A stretch of DNA of 64,000 bases, from the NCBI GenBank assembly GCA_043228905.1, contig JBHGNT010000021.1, forward strand, positions 124,001-188,000. Reading direction: 5' to 3'. The first letter of the stretch is position 1; every line of letters starts with the position of its first letter. Below the pieces are notes generated by a model that had not been told where the DNA came from, made no database searches, and saw nothing but the letters and a program-made list of their open reading frames with translations. Position numbers and translations under genes: made by a program. Positions 12,139-27,100 of this stretch are shown piece by piece. Origin of the DNA: Azolla caroliniana. Its lineage: Eukaryota > Polypodiophyta.

Positions 12139-15100
12139 TTGTTAGCTTCGATTCGCATGTTTGTACACAAAAATCCGATATCACACTCGCTAGGTATGAC
12201 CATTTTAATTTACTCAAGGGCTCCTCTCAACTCACTCCTCAAATTTGCTAATTTCGTCATGTCTCTCGACCTGAGTTTCAAAATCTTGATTTTTTAATTG
12301 CATATCATAGCTAGCGTTGTTGGCTTCGATTCGCATGTTTGAACACAAAAATCCGATATCACACTCGCTAGGTATGACCATTTTAATATACTCAAGGGCT
12401 CATCTCAACTCACTCCTCATAGTTGGTAATTTCGTCATGTCTCTCGACCTGAGTTTCAAAATCTTGATTTTTTAAGTCCATATCATAGCTAGCGTTGTGA
12501 GCTTCGATTCGCATGTTTGAACACAAAAATCCGATATCACACGAGCCAGGTATGAACATTTTAATTCACTCACGCGCTCTTCCAACCTCACTCCTCAAAT
12601 TTGGTAATTTCGTCATGTCTCTCGCCTGGAGTTTCAAAATCTTGATTTTGTAATTCCATATCATAGCTAGCGTTGTTAGCTTCGATTCGCATGTTTGAAC
12701 ACAAAAATCCGATATCACACGAGCTAGGTATGAACATTTTTATTTACTCAAGGGCTCCTCTCAACTCACTCCTCAAATTTGCTAATTTCGTCATGTCTCT
12801 CGACCTGAGTTTCAAAATCTTGATTTTTCAATTCCATATGATAGCTAGCGTTGTTAGCTTCGATTCGCATGTTTGTACACAAAATTCCGATATCACACTC
12901 GCTAGGTATGAACATTTTAATTTACTCAAGGGCTTCTCTCAACTCACTCCTCAAATTTGGTAATTTCGTCATGTCTCTCGACCTGAGTTTCAAAATCTTG
13001 ATTTTTTAAGTCCATATCATAGCTAGCGTTGTTAGCTTCGATTCGCATGTTTGAACACAAAAATCCGATATCACACGAGCTAGGTATGAACATTTTTATT
13101 TACTCAAGGGCTCCTCTCAACTCACTCCTCAAATTTGCTAATTTCGTCATGTCTCTCGACCTGAGTTTCAAAATCTTGATTTTTCAATTCCATATCATAG
13201 CTAGCGTTGTTAGCTTCGATTCGCATGTTTGTACACAAAATTCCGATATCACACTCGCTAGGTATGAACATTTTAATTTACTCAAGGGCTTCTCTCAACT
13301 CACTCCTCAAATTTGCTAATTTCGTCATGTCTCTCGACCTGAGTTTCAAAATCTTGATTTTTCAATTCCATATGATAGCTAGCGTTGTTAGCTTCGATTC
13401 GCATGTTTGTACACAAAAATCCGATATCACACTCGCTAGGTATGACCCTTTTAATTTACTCAAGGGCTCCTCTCAACTCACTCCTCAAATTTGCTAATTC
13501 CGTCATGACTCTCGACCTGAGTTTCAAAATCTTGCTTTTTTAATTCTAGATCATAGCTAGCATTGTTAGGTTTGATTCGCATGTTTGAACACAAAATTCC
13601 GATATCACACGAGCTAGGTATGAACATTTTTATTTACTCAAGGGCCCCTCTCAACTCCCTCCTCAAATTTGGTAATTTCGTCATGTCTCTCGACCTTAGT
13701 TTCAAAATCTTGATTTTTTAATTCCATATCATAGCTAGCGTTGTTAGCTTCGATTCGCATGTTTGTACACAAAAATCCGATATCACACTCGCTATGTATG
13801 AACATTTTAATTTACTCAAGGGCTCCTCTCAACTCACTCCTCAAATTTGGTAATTTCGTCATGTCTCTCGACCTGAGTGTCAAAATTTTGATTTTTTAAT
13901 TCTATATCATAGCTAGCGTTGTTAGCTTCGATTCGCATGTTTGAACACAAAAATCCGATATCACACGAGCCAGGTATGAACATTTTAATTTACCTAATAG
14001 CTCTTCTTAACTCCCTCCTCAAATTTGGTAATTTCGTCATGTCTCTCGACCTGAGTTTCATAATCTTGATTTTTTAATTCCATGTCATAGCTAGCGTTGT
14101 TAGCTTGGATTCGCATGTTTGAACACAAAAATCCGATATCACACGAGCTAGGTATGAACATTTTTATTTACTCAAGGGCTCCTCTCAACTCACTCCTCAA
14201 ATTTGCTAATTTCGTCATGTCTCTCGACCTGAGTTTCAAAATCTTGATTTTTCAATTCCATATCATAGCTAGCGTTGTTAGCTTCGATTCGCATGTTTGT
14301 ACACAAAATTCCGATATCACACTCGCTAGGTATGAACATTTTAATTTACTCAAGGGCTTCTCTCAACTCACTCCTCAAATTTGCTAATTTCGTCATGTCT
14401 CTCGACCTGAGTTTCAAAATCTTGATTTTTCAATTCCATATGATAGCTAGCGTTGTTAGCTTCGATTCGCATGTTTGTACACAAAAATCCGATATCACAC
14501 TCGCTAGGTATGACCATTGTAATTTACTAAAGGGCTCCTCTCAACTCACTCCTCAAATTTGCTAATTCCGTCATGACTCTCGACCTGAGTTTCAAAATCT
14601 TGCTTTTTTAATTCTAGATCATAGCTAGCGTTGTTAGGTTTGATTCGCATGTTTGAACACAAAATTCCGATATCACACTCGCTAGGTATGAACATTTTAA
14701 TTTACTCAAGGGCCCCTCTCAACTCCCTCCTCAAATTTGGTAATTTCGTCATGTCTCTCGACCTTAGTTTCAAAATCTTGATTTTTTAATTCCATATCAT
14801 AGCTAGCGTTGTTAGCTTCGATTCGCATGTTTGTACACAAAAATCCGATATCACACTCGCTATGTATGAACAATTTAATTTACTCAAGGGCTCCTCTCAA
14901 CTCACTCCTCAAATTTGGTAATTTCGTCATGTCTCTCGACCTGAGTGTCAAAATCTTGATTTTTTAATTCTATATCATAGCTAGCGTTGTTAGCTTCGAT
15001 TCGCATGTTTGAACACAAAAATCCGATATCACACGAGCCAGGTATGAACATTTTAATTTACCTAATAGCTCTTCTTAACTCCCTCCTCAAATTTGGTAAT

Positions 15101-18100
15101 TTCGTCATGTCTCTCGACCTGAGTTTCATAATCTTGATTTTTTAATTCCATGTCATAGCTAGCGTTGTTAGCTTCGATTCGCATGTTTGTACACAAAAAT
15201 CCGATATCACACTCGCTAGGTATGACCATTTTAATTTACTCAAGGGCTCCTCTCAACTCACTCCTCAAATTTGCTAATTTCGTCATGTCTCTCGACCTGA
15301 GTTTCAAAATCTTGATTTTTTAATTGCATATCATAGCTAGCGTTGTTGGCTTCGATTCGCATGTTTGAACACAAAAATCCGATATCACACTCGCTAGGTA
15401 TGACCATTTTAATATACTCAAGGGCTCATCTCAACTCACTCCTCAAAGTTGGTAATTTCGTCATGTCTCTCGACCTGAGTTTCAAAATCTTGATTTTTTA
15501 AGTCCATATCATAGCTAGCGTTGTTACCTTCGATAGGCATATTTAAACCCAAACATCCGATATCACACGAGCCAGGTATGAACATTTTAATTCACTCACG
15601 CGCTCTTCCAACCTCACTCCTCAAATTTGGTAATTTCGTCATGTCTCTCGCCTGGAGTTTCAAAATCCTTATTTTGTAATTCCATATCATAGCTAGCGTT
15701 GTTAGCTTCGATTCGCATGTTTGAACACAAAAATCCGATATCACACGAGCTAGGTATGAACATTTTTATTTACTCAAGGGCTCCTCTCAACTCACTCCTC
15801 AAATTTGCTAATTTCGTCATGTCTCTCGACCTGAGTTTCAAAATCTTGATTTTTCAATTCCATATCATAGCTAGCGTTGTTAGCTTCGATTCGCATGTTT
15901 GTACACAAAATTCCGATATCACACTCGCTAGGTATGAACATTTTAATTTACTCAAGGGCTTCTCTCAACTCACTCCTCAAATTTGCTAATTTCGTCATGT
16001 CTCTCGACCTGAGTTTCAAAATCTTGATTTTTCAATTCCATATGATAGCTAGCGTTGTTAGCTTCGATTCGCATGTTTGTACACAAAAATCCGATATCAC
16101 ACTCGCTAGGTATGACCCTTTTAATTTACTCAAGGGCTCCTCTCAACTCACTCCTCAAATTTGCTAATTCCGTCATGACTCTCGACCTGAGTTTCAAAAT
16201 CTTGCTTTTTTAATTCTAGATCATAGCTAGCGTTGTTAGGTTTGATTCGCATGTTTGAACACAAAATTCCGATATCACACTCGCTAGGTATGAACATTTT
16301 AATTTACTCAAGGGCCCCTCTCAACTCCCTCCTCAAATTTGGTAATTTCGTCATGTCTCTCGACCTTAGTTTCAAAATCTTGATTTTTTAATTCCATATC
16401 ATAGCTAGCGTTGTTAGCTTCGATTCGCATGTTTGTACACAAAAATCCGATATCACACTCGCTATGTATGAACAATTTAATTTACTCAAGCGCTCCTCTC
16501 AACTCACTCCTCAAATTTGGTAATTTCGTCATGTCTCTCGACCTGAGTGTCAAAATCTTGATTTTTTAATTCTATATCATAGCTAGCGTTGTTAGCTTCG
16601 ATTCGCATGTTTGAACACAAAAATCCGATATCACACGAGCCAGGTATGAACATTTTAATTTACCTAATAGCTCTTCTTAACTCCCTCCTCAAATTTGGTA
16701 ATTTCGTCATGTCTCTCGACCTGAGTTTCATAATCTTGATTTTTTAATTCCATGTCATAGCTAGCGTTGTTAGCTTCGATTCGCATGTTTGTACACAAAA
16801 ATCCGATATCACACGAGCTAGGTATGAACATTTTTATTTACTCAAGGGCTCCTCTCAACTCACTCCTCAAATTTGCTAATTTCGTCATGTCTCTCGACCT
16901 GAGTTTCAAAATCTTGATTTTTCAATTCCATATCATAGCTAGCGTTGTTAGCTTCGATTCGCATGTTTGTACACAAAATTCCGATATCACACTCGCTAGG
17001 TATGAACATTTTAATTTACTCAAGGGCTTCTCTCAACTCACTCCTCAAATTTGGTAATTTCGTCATGTCTCTCGACCTGAGTTTCAAAATCTTGATTTTT
17101 CAATTCCATATGATAGCTAGCGTTGTTAGCTTCGATTCGCATGTTTGTACACAAAAATCCGATATCACACTCGCTAGGTATGACCATTTTAATTTACTCA
17201 AGGGCTCCTCTCAACTCACTCCTCAAATTTGCTAATTCCGTCATGACTCTCGACCTGAGTTTCAAAATCTTGCTTTTTTAATTCCATGTCATAGCTAGCG
17301 TTGTTAGCTTCGATTCGCATGTTTGTACACAAAAATCCGATATCACACTCGCTAGGTATGACCATTTTAATTTACTCAAGGGCTCCTCTCAACTCACTCC
17401 TCAAATTTGCTAATTTCGTCATGTCTCTCGACCTGAGTTTCAAAATCTTGATTTTTTAATTCCATATCATAGCTAGCGTTGTTGGCTTCGATTCGCATGT
17501 TTGAACACAAAAATCCGATATCACACTCGCTATGTATGAACATTTTAATTTACTCAAGGGCTCCTCTCAACTCACTCCTCAAATTTGGTAATTTCGTCAT
17601 GTCTCTCGACCTGAGTGTCAAAATCTTGATTTTTTAATTCTATATCATAGCTAGCGTTGTTAGCTTCGATTCGCATGTTTGAACACAAAAATCCGATATC
17701 ACACGAGCCAGGTATGAACATTTTAATTTACCTAATAGCTCTTCTTAACTCCCTCCTCAAATTTGGTAATTTCGTCATGTCTCTCGACCTGAGTTTCATA
17801 ATCTTGATTTTTTAATTCCATGTCATAGCTAGCGTTGTTAGCTTCGATTCGCATGTTTGTACACAAAAATCTGATATCACACGAGCTAGGTATGAACATT
17901 TTTATTTACTCAAGGGCTCCTCTCAACTCACTCCTCAAATTTGCTAATTTCGTCATGTCTCTCGACCTGAGTTTCAAAATTTTGATTTTTCAATTCCATA
18001 TCATAGCTAGCGTTGTTAGCTTCGATTCGCATGTTTGTACACAAAAATCCGATATCACACTCGCTAGGTATGACCATTTTAATTTACTCAAGGGCTCCTC

Positions 18101-21100
18101 TCAACTCACTCCTCAAATTTGCTAATTTCGTCATGTCTCTCGACCTGAGTTTCAAAATCTTGATTTTTCAATTCCATATGATAGCTAGCGTTGTTGGCTT
18201 CGATTCGCATGTTTGAACACAAAAATCCGATATCACACTCGCTAGGTATGACCATTTTAATATACTCAAGGGCTCATCTCAACTCACTCCTCAAAGTTGG
18301 TAATTTCGTCATGTCTCTCGACCTGAGTTTCAAAATCTTGATTTTTTAAGTCCATATCATAGCTAGCGTTGTTGGCTTCGATTCGCATGTTTGAACACAA
18401 AAATCCGATATCACACTCGCTAGGTATGACCATTTTAATATACTCAAGGGCTCATCTCAACTCACTCCTCAAAGTTGGTAATTTCGTCATGTCTCTCGAC
18501 CTGAGTTTCAAAATCTTGCTTTTTTAATTCTAGATCATAGCTAGCGTTGTTAGCTTCGATTCGCATGTTTGAACACAAAAATCCGATATCACACGAGCCA
18601 GGTATGAACATTTTAATTCACTCACGCGCTCTTCCAACCTCACTCCTCAAATTTGGTAATTTCGTCATGTCTCTCGCCTGGAGTTTCAAAATCTTGATTT
18701 TGTAATTCCATATCATAGCTAGCGTTGTTAGCTTCGATTCGCATGTTTGAACACAAAAATCCGATATCACACGAGCTAGGTATGAACATTTTTATTTACT
18801 CAAGGGCTCCTCTCAACTCACTCCTCAAATTTGCTAATTTCGTCATGTCTCTCGACCTGAGTTTCAAAATCTTGATTTTTCAATTCCATATCATAGCTAG
18901 CGTTGTTAGCTTCGATTCGCATGTTTGTACACAAAATTCCGATATCACACTCGCTAGGTATGAACATTTTAATTTACTCAAGGGCTTCTCTCAACTCACT
19001 CCTCAAATTTGCTAATTTCGTCATGTCTCTCGACCTGAGTTTCAAAATCTTGATTTTTCAATTCCATATGATAGCTAGCGTTGTTAGCTTCGATTCGCAT
19101 GTTTGTACACAAAAATCCGATATCACACTCGCTAGGTATGACCATTTTAATTTACTCAAGGGCTCCTCTCAACTCACTCCTCAAATTTGCTAATTTCGTC
19201 ATGTCTCTCGACCTGAGTTTCAAAATCTTGATTTTTCAATTCCATATCATAGCTAGCGTTGTTAGCTTCGATTCGCATGTTTGTACACAAAATTCCGATA
19301 TCACACTCGCTAGGTATGAACATTTTAATTTACTCAAGGGCTTCTCTCAACTCACTCCTCAAATTTGCTAATTTCGTCATGTCTCTCGACCTGAGTTTCA
19401 AAATCTTGATTTTTCAATTCCATATGATAGCTAGCGTTGTTAGCTTCGATTCGCATGTTTGTACACAAAAATCCGATATCACACTCGCTAGGTATGACCC
19501 TTTTAATTTACTCAAGGGCTCCTCTCAACTCACTCCTCAAATTTGCTAATTCCGTCATGACTCTCGACCTGAGTTTCAAAATATTGCTTTTTTAATTCTA
19601 GATCATAGCTAGCGTTGTTAGGTTTGATTCGCATGTTTGAACACAAAATTCCGATATCACACTCGCTAGGTATGAACATTTTAATTTACTCAAGGGCCCC
19701 TCTCAACTCCCTCCTCAAATTTGGTAATTTCGTCATGTCTCTCGACCTTAGTTTCAAAATCTTGATTTTTTAATTCCATATCATAGCTAGCGTTGTTAGC
19801 TTCGATTCGCATGTTTGTACACAAAAATCCGATATCACACTCGCTATGTATGAACAATTTAATTTACTCAAGGGCTCCTCTCAACTCACTCCTCAAATTT
19901 GGTAATTTCGTCATGTCTCTCGACCTGAGTGTCAAAATCTTGATTTTTTAATTCTATATCATAGCTAGCGTTGTTAGCTTCGATTCGCATGTTTGAACAC
20001 AAAAATCCGATATCACACGAGCCAGGTATGAACATTTTAATTTACCTAATAGCTCTTCTTAACTCCCTCCTCAAATTTGGTAATTTCGTCATGTCTCTCG
20101 ACCTGAGTTTCATAATCTTGATTTTTTAATTCCATGTCATAGCTAGCGTTGTTAGCTTCGATTCGCATGTTTGTACACAAAAATCCGATATCACACGAGC
20201 TAGGTATGAACATTTTTATTTACTCAAGGGCTCCTCTCAACTCACTCCTCAAATTTGCTAATTTCGTCATGTCTCTCGACCTGAGTTTCAAAATCTTGAT
20301 TTTTCAATTCCATATCATAGCTAGCGTTGTTAGCTTCGATTCGCATGTTTGTACACAAAATTCCGATATCACACTCGCTAGGTATGAACATTTTAATTTA
20401 CTCAAGGGCTTCTCTCAACTCACTCCTCAAATTTGCTAATTTCGTCATGTCTCTCGACCTGAGTTTCAAAATCTTGATTTTTCAATTCCATATGATAGCT
20501 AGCGTTGTTGGCTTCGATTCGCATGTTTGTACACAAAAATCCGATATCACACTCGCTAGGTATGACCATTTTAATTTACTCAAGGGCTCCTCTCAACTCA
20601 CTCCTCAAATTTGCTAATTCCGTCATGACTCTCGACCTGAGTTTCAAAATCTTGATTTTTTAATTCCATGTCATAGCTAGCGTTGTTAGCTTCGATTCGC
20701 ATGTTTGTACACAAAAATCCGATATCACACTCGCTAGGTATGACCATTTTAATTTACTCAAGGGCTCCTCTCAACTCACTCCTCAAATTTGCTAATTTCG
20801 TCATGTCTCTCGACCTGAGTTTCAAAATCTTGATTTTTTAATTCCATATCATAGCTAGCGTTGTTGGCTTCGATTCGCATGTTTGAACACAAAAATCCGA
20901 TATCACACTCGCTATGTATGAACATTTTAATTTACTCAAGGGCTCCTCTCAACTCACTCCTCAAATTTGGTAATTTCGTCATGTCTCTCGACCTGAGTGT
21001 CAAAATCTTGATTTTTTAATTCTATATCATAGCTAGCGTTGTTAGCTTCGATTCGCATGTTTGAACACAAAAATCCGATATCACACGAGCCAGGTATGAA

Positions 21101-24100
21101 CATTTTAATTTACCTAATAGCTCTTCTTAACTCCCTCCTCAAATTTGGTAATTTCGTCATGTCTCTCGACCTGAGTTTCATAATCTTGATTTTTTAATTC
21201 CATGTCATAGCTAGCGTTGTTAGCTTCGATTCGCATGTTTGTACACAAAAATCCGATATCACACGAGCTAGGTATGAACATTTTTATTTACTCAAGGGCT
21301 CCTCTCAACTCACTCCTCAAATTTGCTAATTTCGTCATGTCTCTCGACCTGAGTTTCAAAATTTTGATTTTTCAATTCCATATCATAGCTAGCGTTGTTA
21401 GCTTCGATTCGCATGTTTGTACACAAAAATCCGATATCACACTCGCTAGGTATGACCATTTTAATTTACTCAAGGGCTCCTCTCAACTCACTCCTCAAAT
21501 TTGCTAATTTCGTCATGTCTCTCGACCTGAGTTTCAAAATCTTGATTTTTTAATTCCATATCATAGCTAGCGTTGTTGGCTTCGATTCGCATGTTTGAAC
21601 ACAAAAATCCGATATCACACTCGCTAGGTATGACCATTTTAATATACTCAAGGGCTCATCTCAACTCACTCCTCAAAGTTGGTAATTTCGTCATGTCTCT
21701 CGACCTGAGTTTCAAAATCTTGATTTTTTAAGTCCATATCATAGCTAGCGTTGTTGGCTTCGATTCGCATGTTTGAACACAAAAATCCGATATCACACTC
21801 GCTAGGTATGACCATTTTAATATACTCAAGGGCTCATCTCAACTCACTCCTCAAAGTTGGTAATTTCGTCATGTCTCTCGACCTGAGTTTCAAAATCTTG
21901 CTTTTTTAATTCTAGATCATAGCTAGCGTTGTTAGCTTCGATTCGCATGTTTGAACACAAAAATCCGATATCACACGAGCCAGGTATGAACATTTTAATT
22001 CACTCACGCGCTCTTCCAACCTCACTCCTCAAATTTGGTAATTTCGTCATGTCTCTCGCCTGGAGTTTCAAAATCTTGATTTTGTAATTCCATATCATAG
22101 CTAGCGTTGTTAGCTTCGATTCGCATGTTTGAACACAAAAATCCGATATCACACGAGCTAGGTATGAACATTTTTATTTACTCAAGGGCTCCTCTCAACT
22201 CACTCCTCAAATTTGCTAATTTCGTCATGTCTCTCGACCTGAGTTTCAAAATCTTGATTTTTCAATTCCATATCATAGCTAGCGTTGTTAGCTTCGATTC
22301 GCATGTTTGTACACAAAATTCCGATATCACACTCGCTAGGTATGACCATTTTAATTTACTCAAGGGCTTCTCTCAACTCACTCCTCAAATTTGCTAATTT
22401 CGTCATGTCTCTCGACCTGAGTTTCAAAATCTTGATTTTTCAATTCCATATGATAGCTAGCGTTGTTAGCTTCAATTCGCATGTTTGTACACAAAAATCC
22501 GATATCACACTCGCTAGGTATGACCATTTTAATTTACTCAAGGGCTCCTCTCAACTCACTCCTCAAATTTGCTAATTCCGTCATGACTCTCGACCTGAGT
22601 TTCAAAATCTTGCTTTTTTAATTCTAGATCATAGCTAGCGTTGTTAGGTTTGATTCGCATGTTTGAACACAAAATTCCGATATCACACTCGCTAGGTATG
22701 AACATTTTAATTTACTCAAGGGCCCCTCTCAACTCCCTCCTCAAATTTGGTAATTTCGTCATGTCTCTCGACCTTAGTTTCAAAATCTTGATTTTTTAAT
22801 TCCATATCATAGCTAGCGTTGTTAGCTTCGATTCGCATGTTTGTACACAAAAATCCGATATCACACTCGCTATGTATGAACATTTTAATTTACTCAAGGG
22901 CTCCTCTCAACTCACTCCTCAAATTTGGTAATTTCGTCATGTCTCTCGACTTGAGTTTCAATATCTTGATTTTTTAATTCCATATCATAGCTAGCATTGT
23001 TAGCTTCGATTCGCATGTTTGTACACAAAAATACAATATCACACTCGCTAGGTATGAACATTTTAATTTACTCAAGGGCTCCTCTCAACTCACTCCTCAA
23101 ATTTGCTAATTTCGTCATGTCTCTCGACCTGAGTTTCAAAATCTTGATTTTTTAATTCCATATCATAGCTAGCGTTGTTAGCTTCGATTCGCATGTTTGA
23201 ACACAAAAATCCGATATCACACTCGCCAGGTATGACCATTTTAATATACTCAAGGGCTCATCTCAACTCACTCCTCAAATTTGGTAATTTCGTCATGTCT
23301 CTCGACCTGAGTTTCAAAATCTTGATTTTTTAATTCCATATCATAGCTAGCGTTGTTAGCTTCGATTCGCATATTTAAACCCAAACATCCGATATCACAC
23401 GAGCCAGGTATGAACATTTTAATTCACTCACGCGCTCTTCCAACCTCACTCCTCAAATTTGGTAATTTCGTCATGTCTCTCGCCTGGAGTTTCAAAATCT
23501 TGATTTTGTAATTCCATATCATAGCTAGCGTTGTTAGCTTCGATTCGCATGTTTGAACACAAAAATCCGATATCACACGAGCTAGGTATGAACATTTTTA
23601 TTTACTCAAGGGCTCCTCTCAACTCACTCCTCAAATTTGCTAATTTCGTCATGTCTCTCGACCTGAGTTTCAAAATCTTGATTTTTCAATTCCATATCAT
23701 AGCTAGCGTTGTTAGCTTCGATTCGCATGTTTGTACACAAAATTCCGATATCACACTCGCTAGGTATGAACATTTTAATTTACTCAAGGGCTTCTCTCAA
23801 CTCACTCCTCCAATTTGCTAATTTCGTCATGTCTCTCGACCTGAGTTTCAAAATCTTGATTTTTCAATTCCATATGATAGCTAGCGTTGTTAGCTTCGAT
23901 TCGCATGTTTGTACACAAAAATCCGATATCACACTCGCTAGGTATGACCCTTTTAATTTACTCAAGGGCTCCTCTCAACTCACTCCTCAAATTTGCTAAT
24001 TCCGTCATGACTCTCGACCTGAGTTTCAAAATCTTGCTTTTTTAATTCTAGATCATAGCTAGCGTTGTTAGGTTTGATTCGCATGTTTGAACACAAAATT

Positions 24101-27100
24101 CCGATATCACACTCGCTAGGTATGAACATTTTAATTTACTCAAGGGCCCCTCTCAACTCCCTCCTCAAATTTGGTAATTTCGTCATGTCTCTCGACCTTA
24201 GTTTCAAAATCTTGATTTTTTAATTCCATATCATAGCTAGCGTTGTTAGCTTCGATTCGCATGTTTGTACACAAAAATCCGATATCACACTCGCTATGTA
24301 TGAACAATTTAATTTACTCAAGGGCTCCTCTCAACTCACTCCTCAAATTTGGTAATTTCGTCATGTCTCTCGACCTGAGTGTCAAAATCTTGATTTTTTA
24401 ATTCTATATCATAGCTAGCGTTGTTAGCTTCGATTCGCATGTTTGAACAGAAAAATCCGATATCACACGAGCCAGGTATGAACATTTTAATTTACCTAAT
24501 AGCTCTTCTTAACTCCCTCCTCAAATTTGGTAATTTCGTCATGTCTCTCGACCTGAGTTTCATAATCTTGATTTTTTAATTCCATGTCATAGCTAGCGTT
24601 GTTAGCTTCGATTCGCATGTTTGTACACAAAAATCCGATATCACACGAGCTAGGTATGAACATTTTTATTTACTCAAGGGCTCCTCTCAACTCACTCCTC
24701 AAATTTGCTAATTTCGTCATGTCTCTCGACCTGAGTTTCAAAATCTTGATTTTTCAATTCCATATCATAGCTAGCGTTGTTAGCTTCGATTCGCATGTTT
24801 GTACACAAAATTCCGATATCACACTCGCTAGGTATGAACATTTTAATTTACTCAAGGGCTTCTCTCAACTCACTCCTCAAATTTGCTAATTTCGTCATGT
24901 CTCTCGACCTGAGTTTCAAAATCTTGATTTTTCAATTCCATATGATAGCTAGCGTTGTTAGCTTCGATTCGCATGTTTGTACACAAAAATCCGATATCAC
25001 ACTCGCTAGGTATGACCATTTTAATTTACTCAAGGGCTCCTCTCAACTCACTCCTCAAATTTGCTAATTCCGTCATGACTCTCGACCTGAGTTTCAAAAT
25101 CTTGATTTTTTAATTCCATGTCATAGCTAGCGTTGTTAGCTTCGATTCGCATGTTTGTACACAAAAATCCGATATCACACTCGCTAGGTATGACCATTTT
25201 AATTTACTCAAGGGCTCCTCTCAACTCACTCCTCAAATTTGCTAATTTCGTCATGTCTCTCGACCTGAGTTTCAAAATCTTGATTTTTTAATTCCATATC
25301 ATAGCTAGCGTTGTTGGCTTCGATTCGCATGTTTGAACACAAAAATCCGATATCACACTCGCTATGTATGAACATTTTAATTTACTCAAGGGCTCCTCTC
25401 AACTCACTCCTCAAATTTGGTAATTTCGTCATGTCTCTCGACCTGAGTGTCAAAATCTTGATTTTTTAATTCTATATCATAGCTAGCGTTGTTAGCTTCG
25501 ATTCGCATGTTTGAACACAAAAATCCGATATCACACGAGCCAGGTATGAACATTTTAATTTACCTAATAGCTCTTCTTAACTCCCTCCTCAAATTTGGTA
25601 ATTTCGTCATGTCTCTCGACCTGAGTTTCATAATCTTGATTTTTTAATTCCATGTCATAGCTAGCGTTGTTAGCTTCGATTCGCATGTTTGAACACAAAA
25701 ATCCGATATCACACGAGCTAGGTATGAACATTTTTATTTACTCAAGGGCTCCTCTCAACTCACTCCTCAAATTTGCTAATTTCGTCATGTCTCTCGACCT
25801 GAGTTTCAAAATTTTGATTTTTCAATTCCATATCATAGCTAGCGTTGTTAGCTTCGATTCGCATGTTTGTACACAAAAATCCGATATCACACTCGCTAGG
25901 TATGACCATTTTAATTTACTCAAGGGCTCCTCTCAACTCACTCCTCAAATTTGCTAATTTCGTCATGTCTCTCGACCTGAGTTTCAAAATCTTGATTTTT
26001 TAATTCCATATCATAGCTAGCGTTGTTGGCTTCGATTCGCATGTTTGAACACAAAAATCCGATATCACACTCGCTAGGTATGAACATTTTAATTTACTCA
26101 AGGGCCCCTCTCAACTCCCTCCTCAAATTTGGTAATTTCGTCATGTCTCTCGACCTTAGTTTCAAAATCTTGATTTTTTAATTCCATATCATAGCTAGCG
26201 TTGTTAGCTTCGATTCGCATGTTTGTACACAAAAATCCGATATCACACTCGCTATGTATGAACATTTTAATTTACTCAAGGGCTCCTCTCAACTCACTCC
26301 TCAAATTTGGTAATTTCGTCATGTCTCTCGACTTGAGTTTCAATATCTTGATTTTTTAATTCCATATCATAGCTAGCATTGTTAGCTTCGATTCGCATGT
26401 TTGTACACAAAAATACAATATCACACTCGCTAGGTATGAACATTTTAATTTACTCAAGGGCTCCTCTCAACTCACTCCTCAAATTTGCTAATTTCGTCAT
26501 GTCTCTCGACCTGAGTTTCAAAATCTTGATTTTTTAATTCCATATCATAGCTAGCGTTGTTAGCTTCGATTCGCATGTTTGAACACAAAAATCCGATATC
26601 ACACTCGCTATGTATGAACATTTTAATTTACTCAAGGGCTCCTCTCAACTCACTCCTCAAATTTGGTAATTTCGTCATGTCTCTCGACCTGAGTGTCAAA
26701 ATCTTGATTTTTTAATTCTATATCATAGCTAGCGTTGTTAGCTTCGATTCGCATGTTTGAACACAAAAATCCGATATCACACGAGCCAGGTATGAACATT
26801 TTAATTTACCTAATAGCTCTTCTTAACTCCCTCCTCAAATTTGGTAATTTCGTCATGTCTCTCGACCTGAGTTTCATAATCTTGATTTTTTAATTCCATG
26901 TCATAGCTAGCGTTGTTAGCTTCGATTCGCATGTTTGAACACAAAAATCCGATATCACACGAGCTAGGTATGAACATTTTTATTTACTCAAGGGCTCCTC
27001 TCAACTCACTCCTCAAATTTGCTAATTTCGTCATGTCTCTCGACCTGAGTTTCAAAATTTTGATTTTTCAATTCCATATCATAGCTAGCGTTGTTAGCTT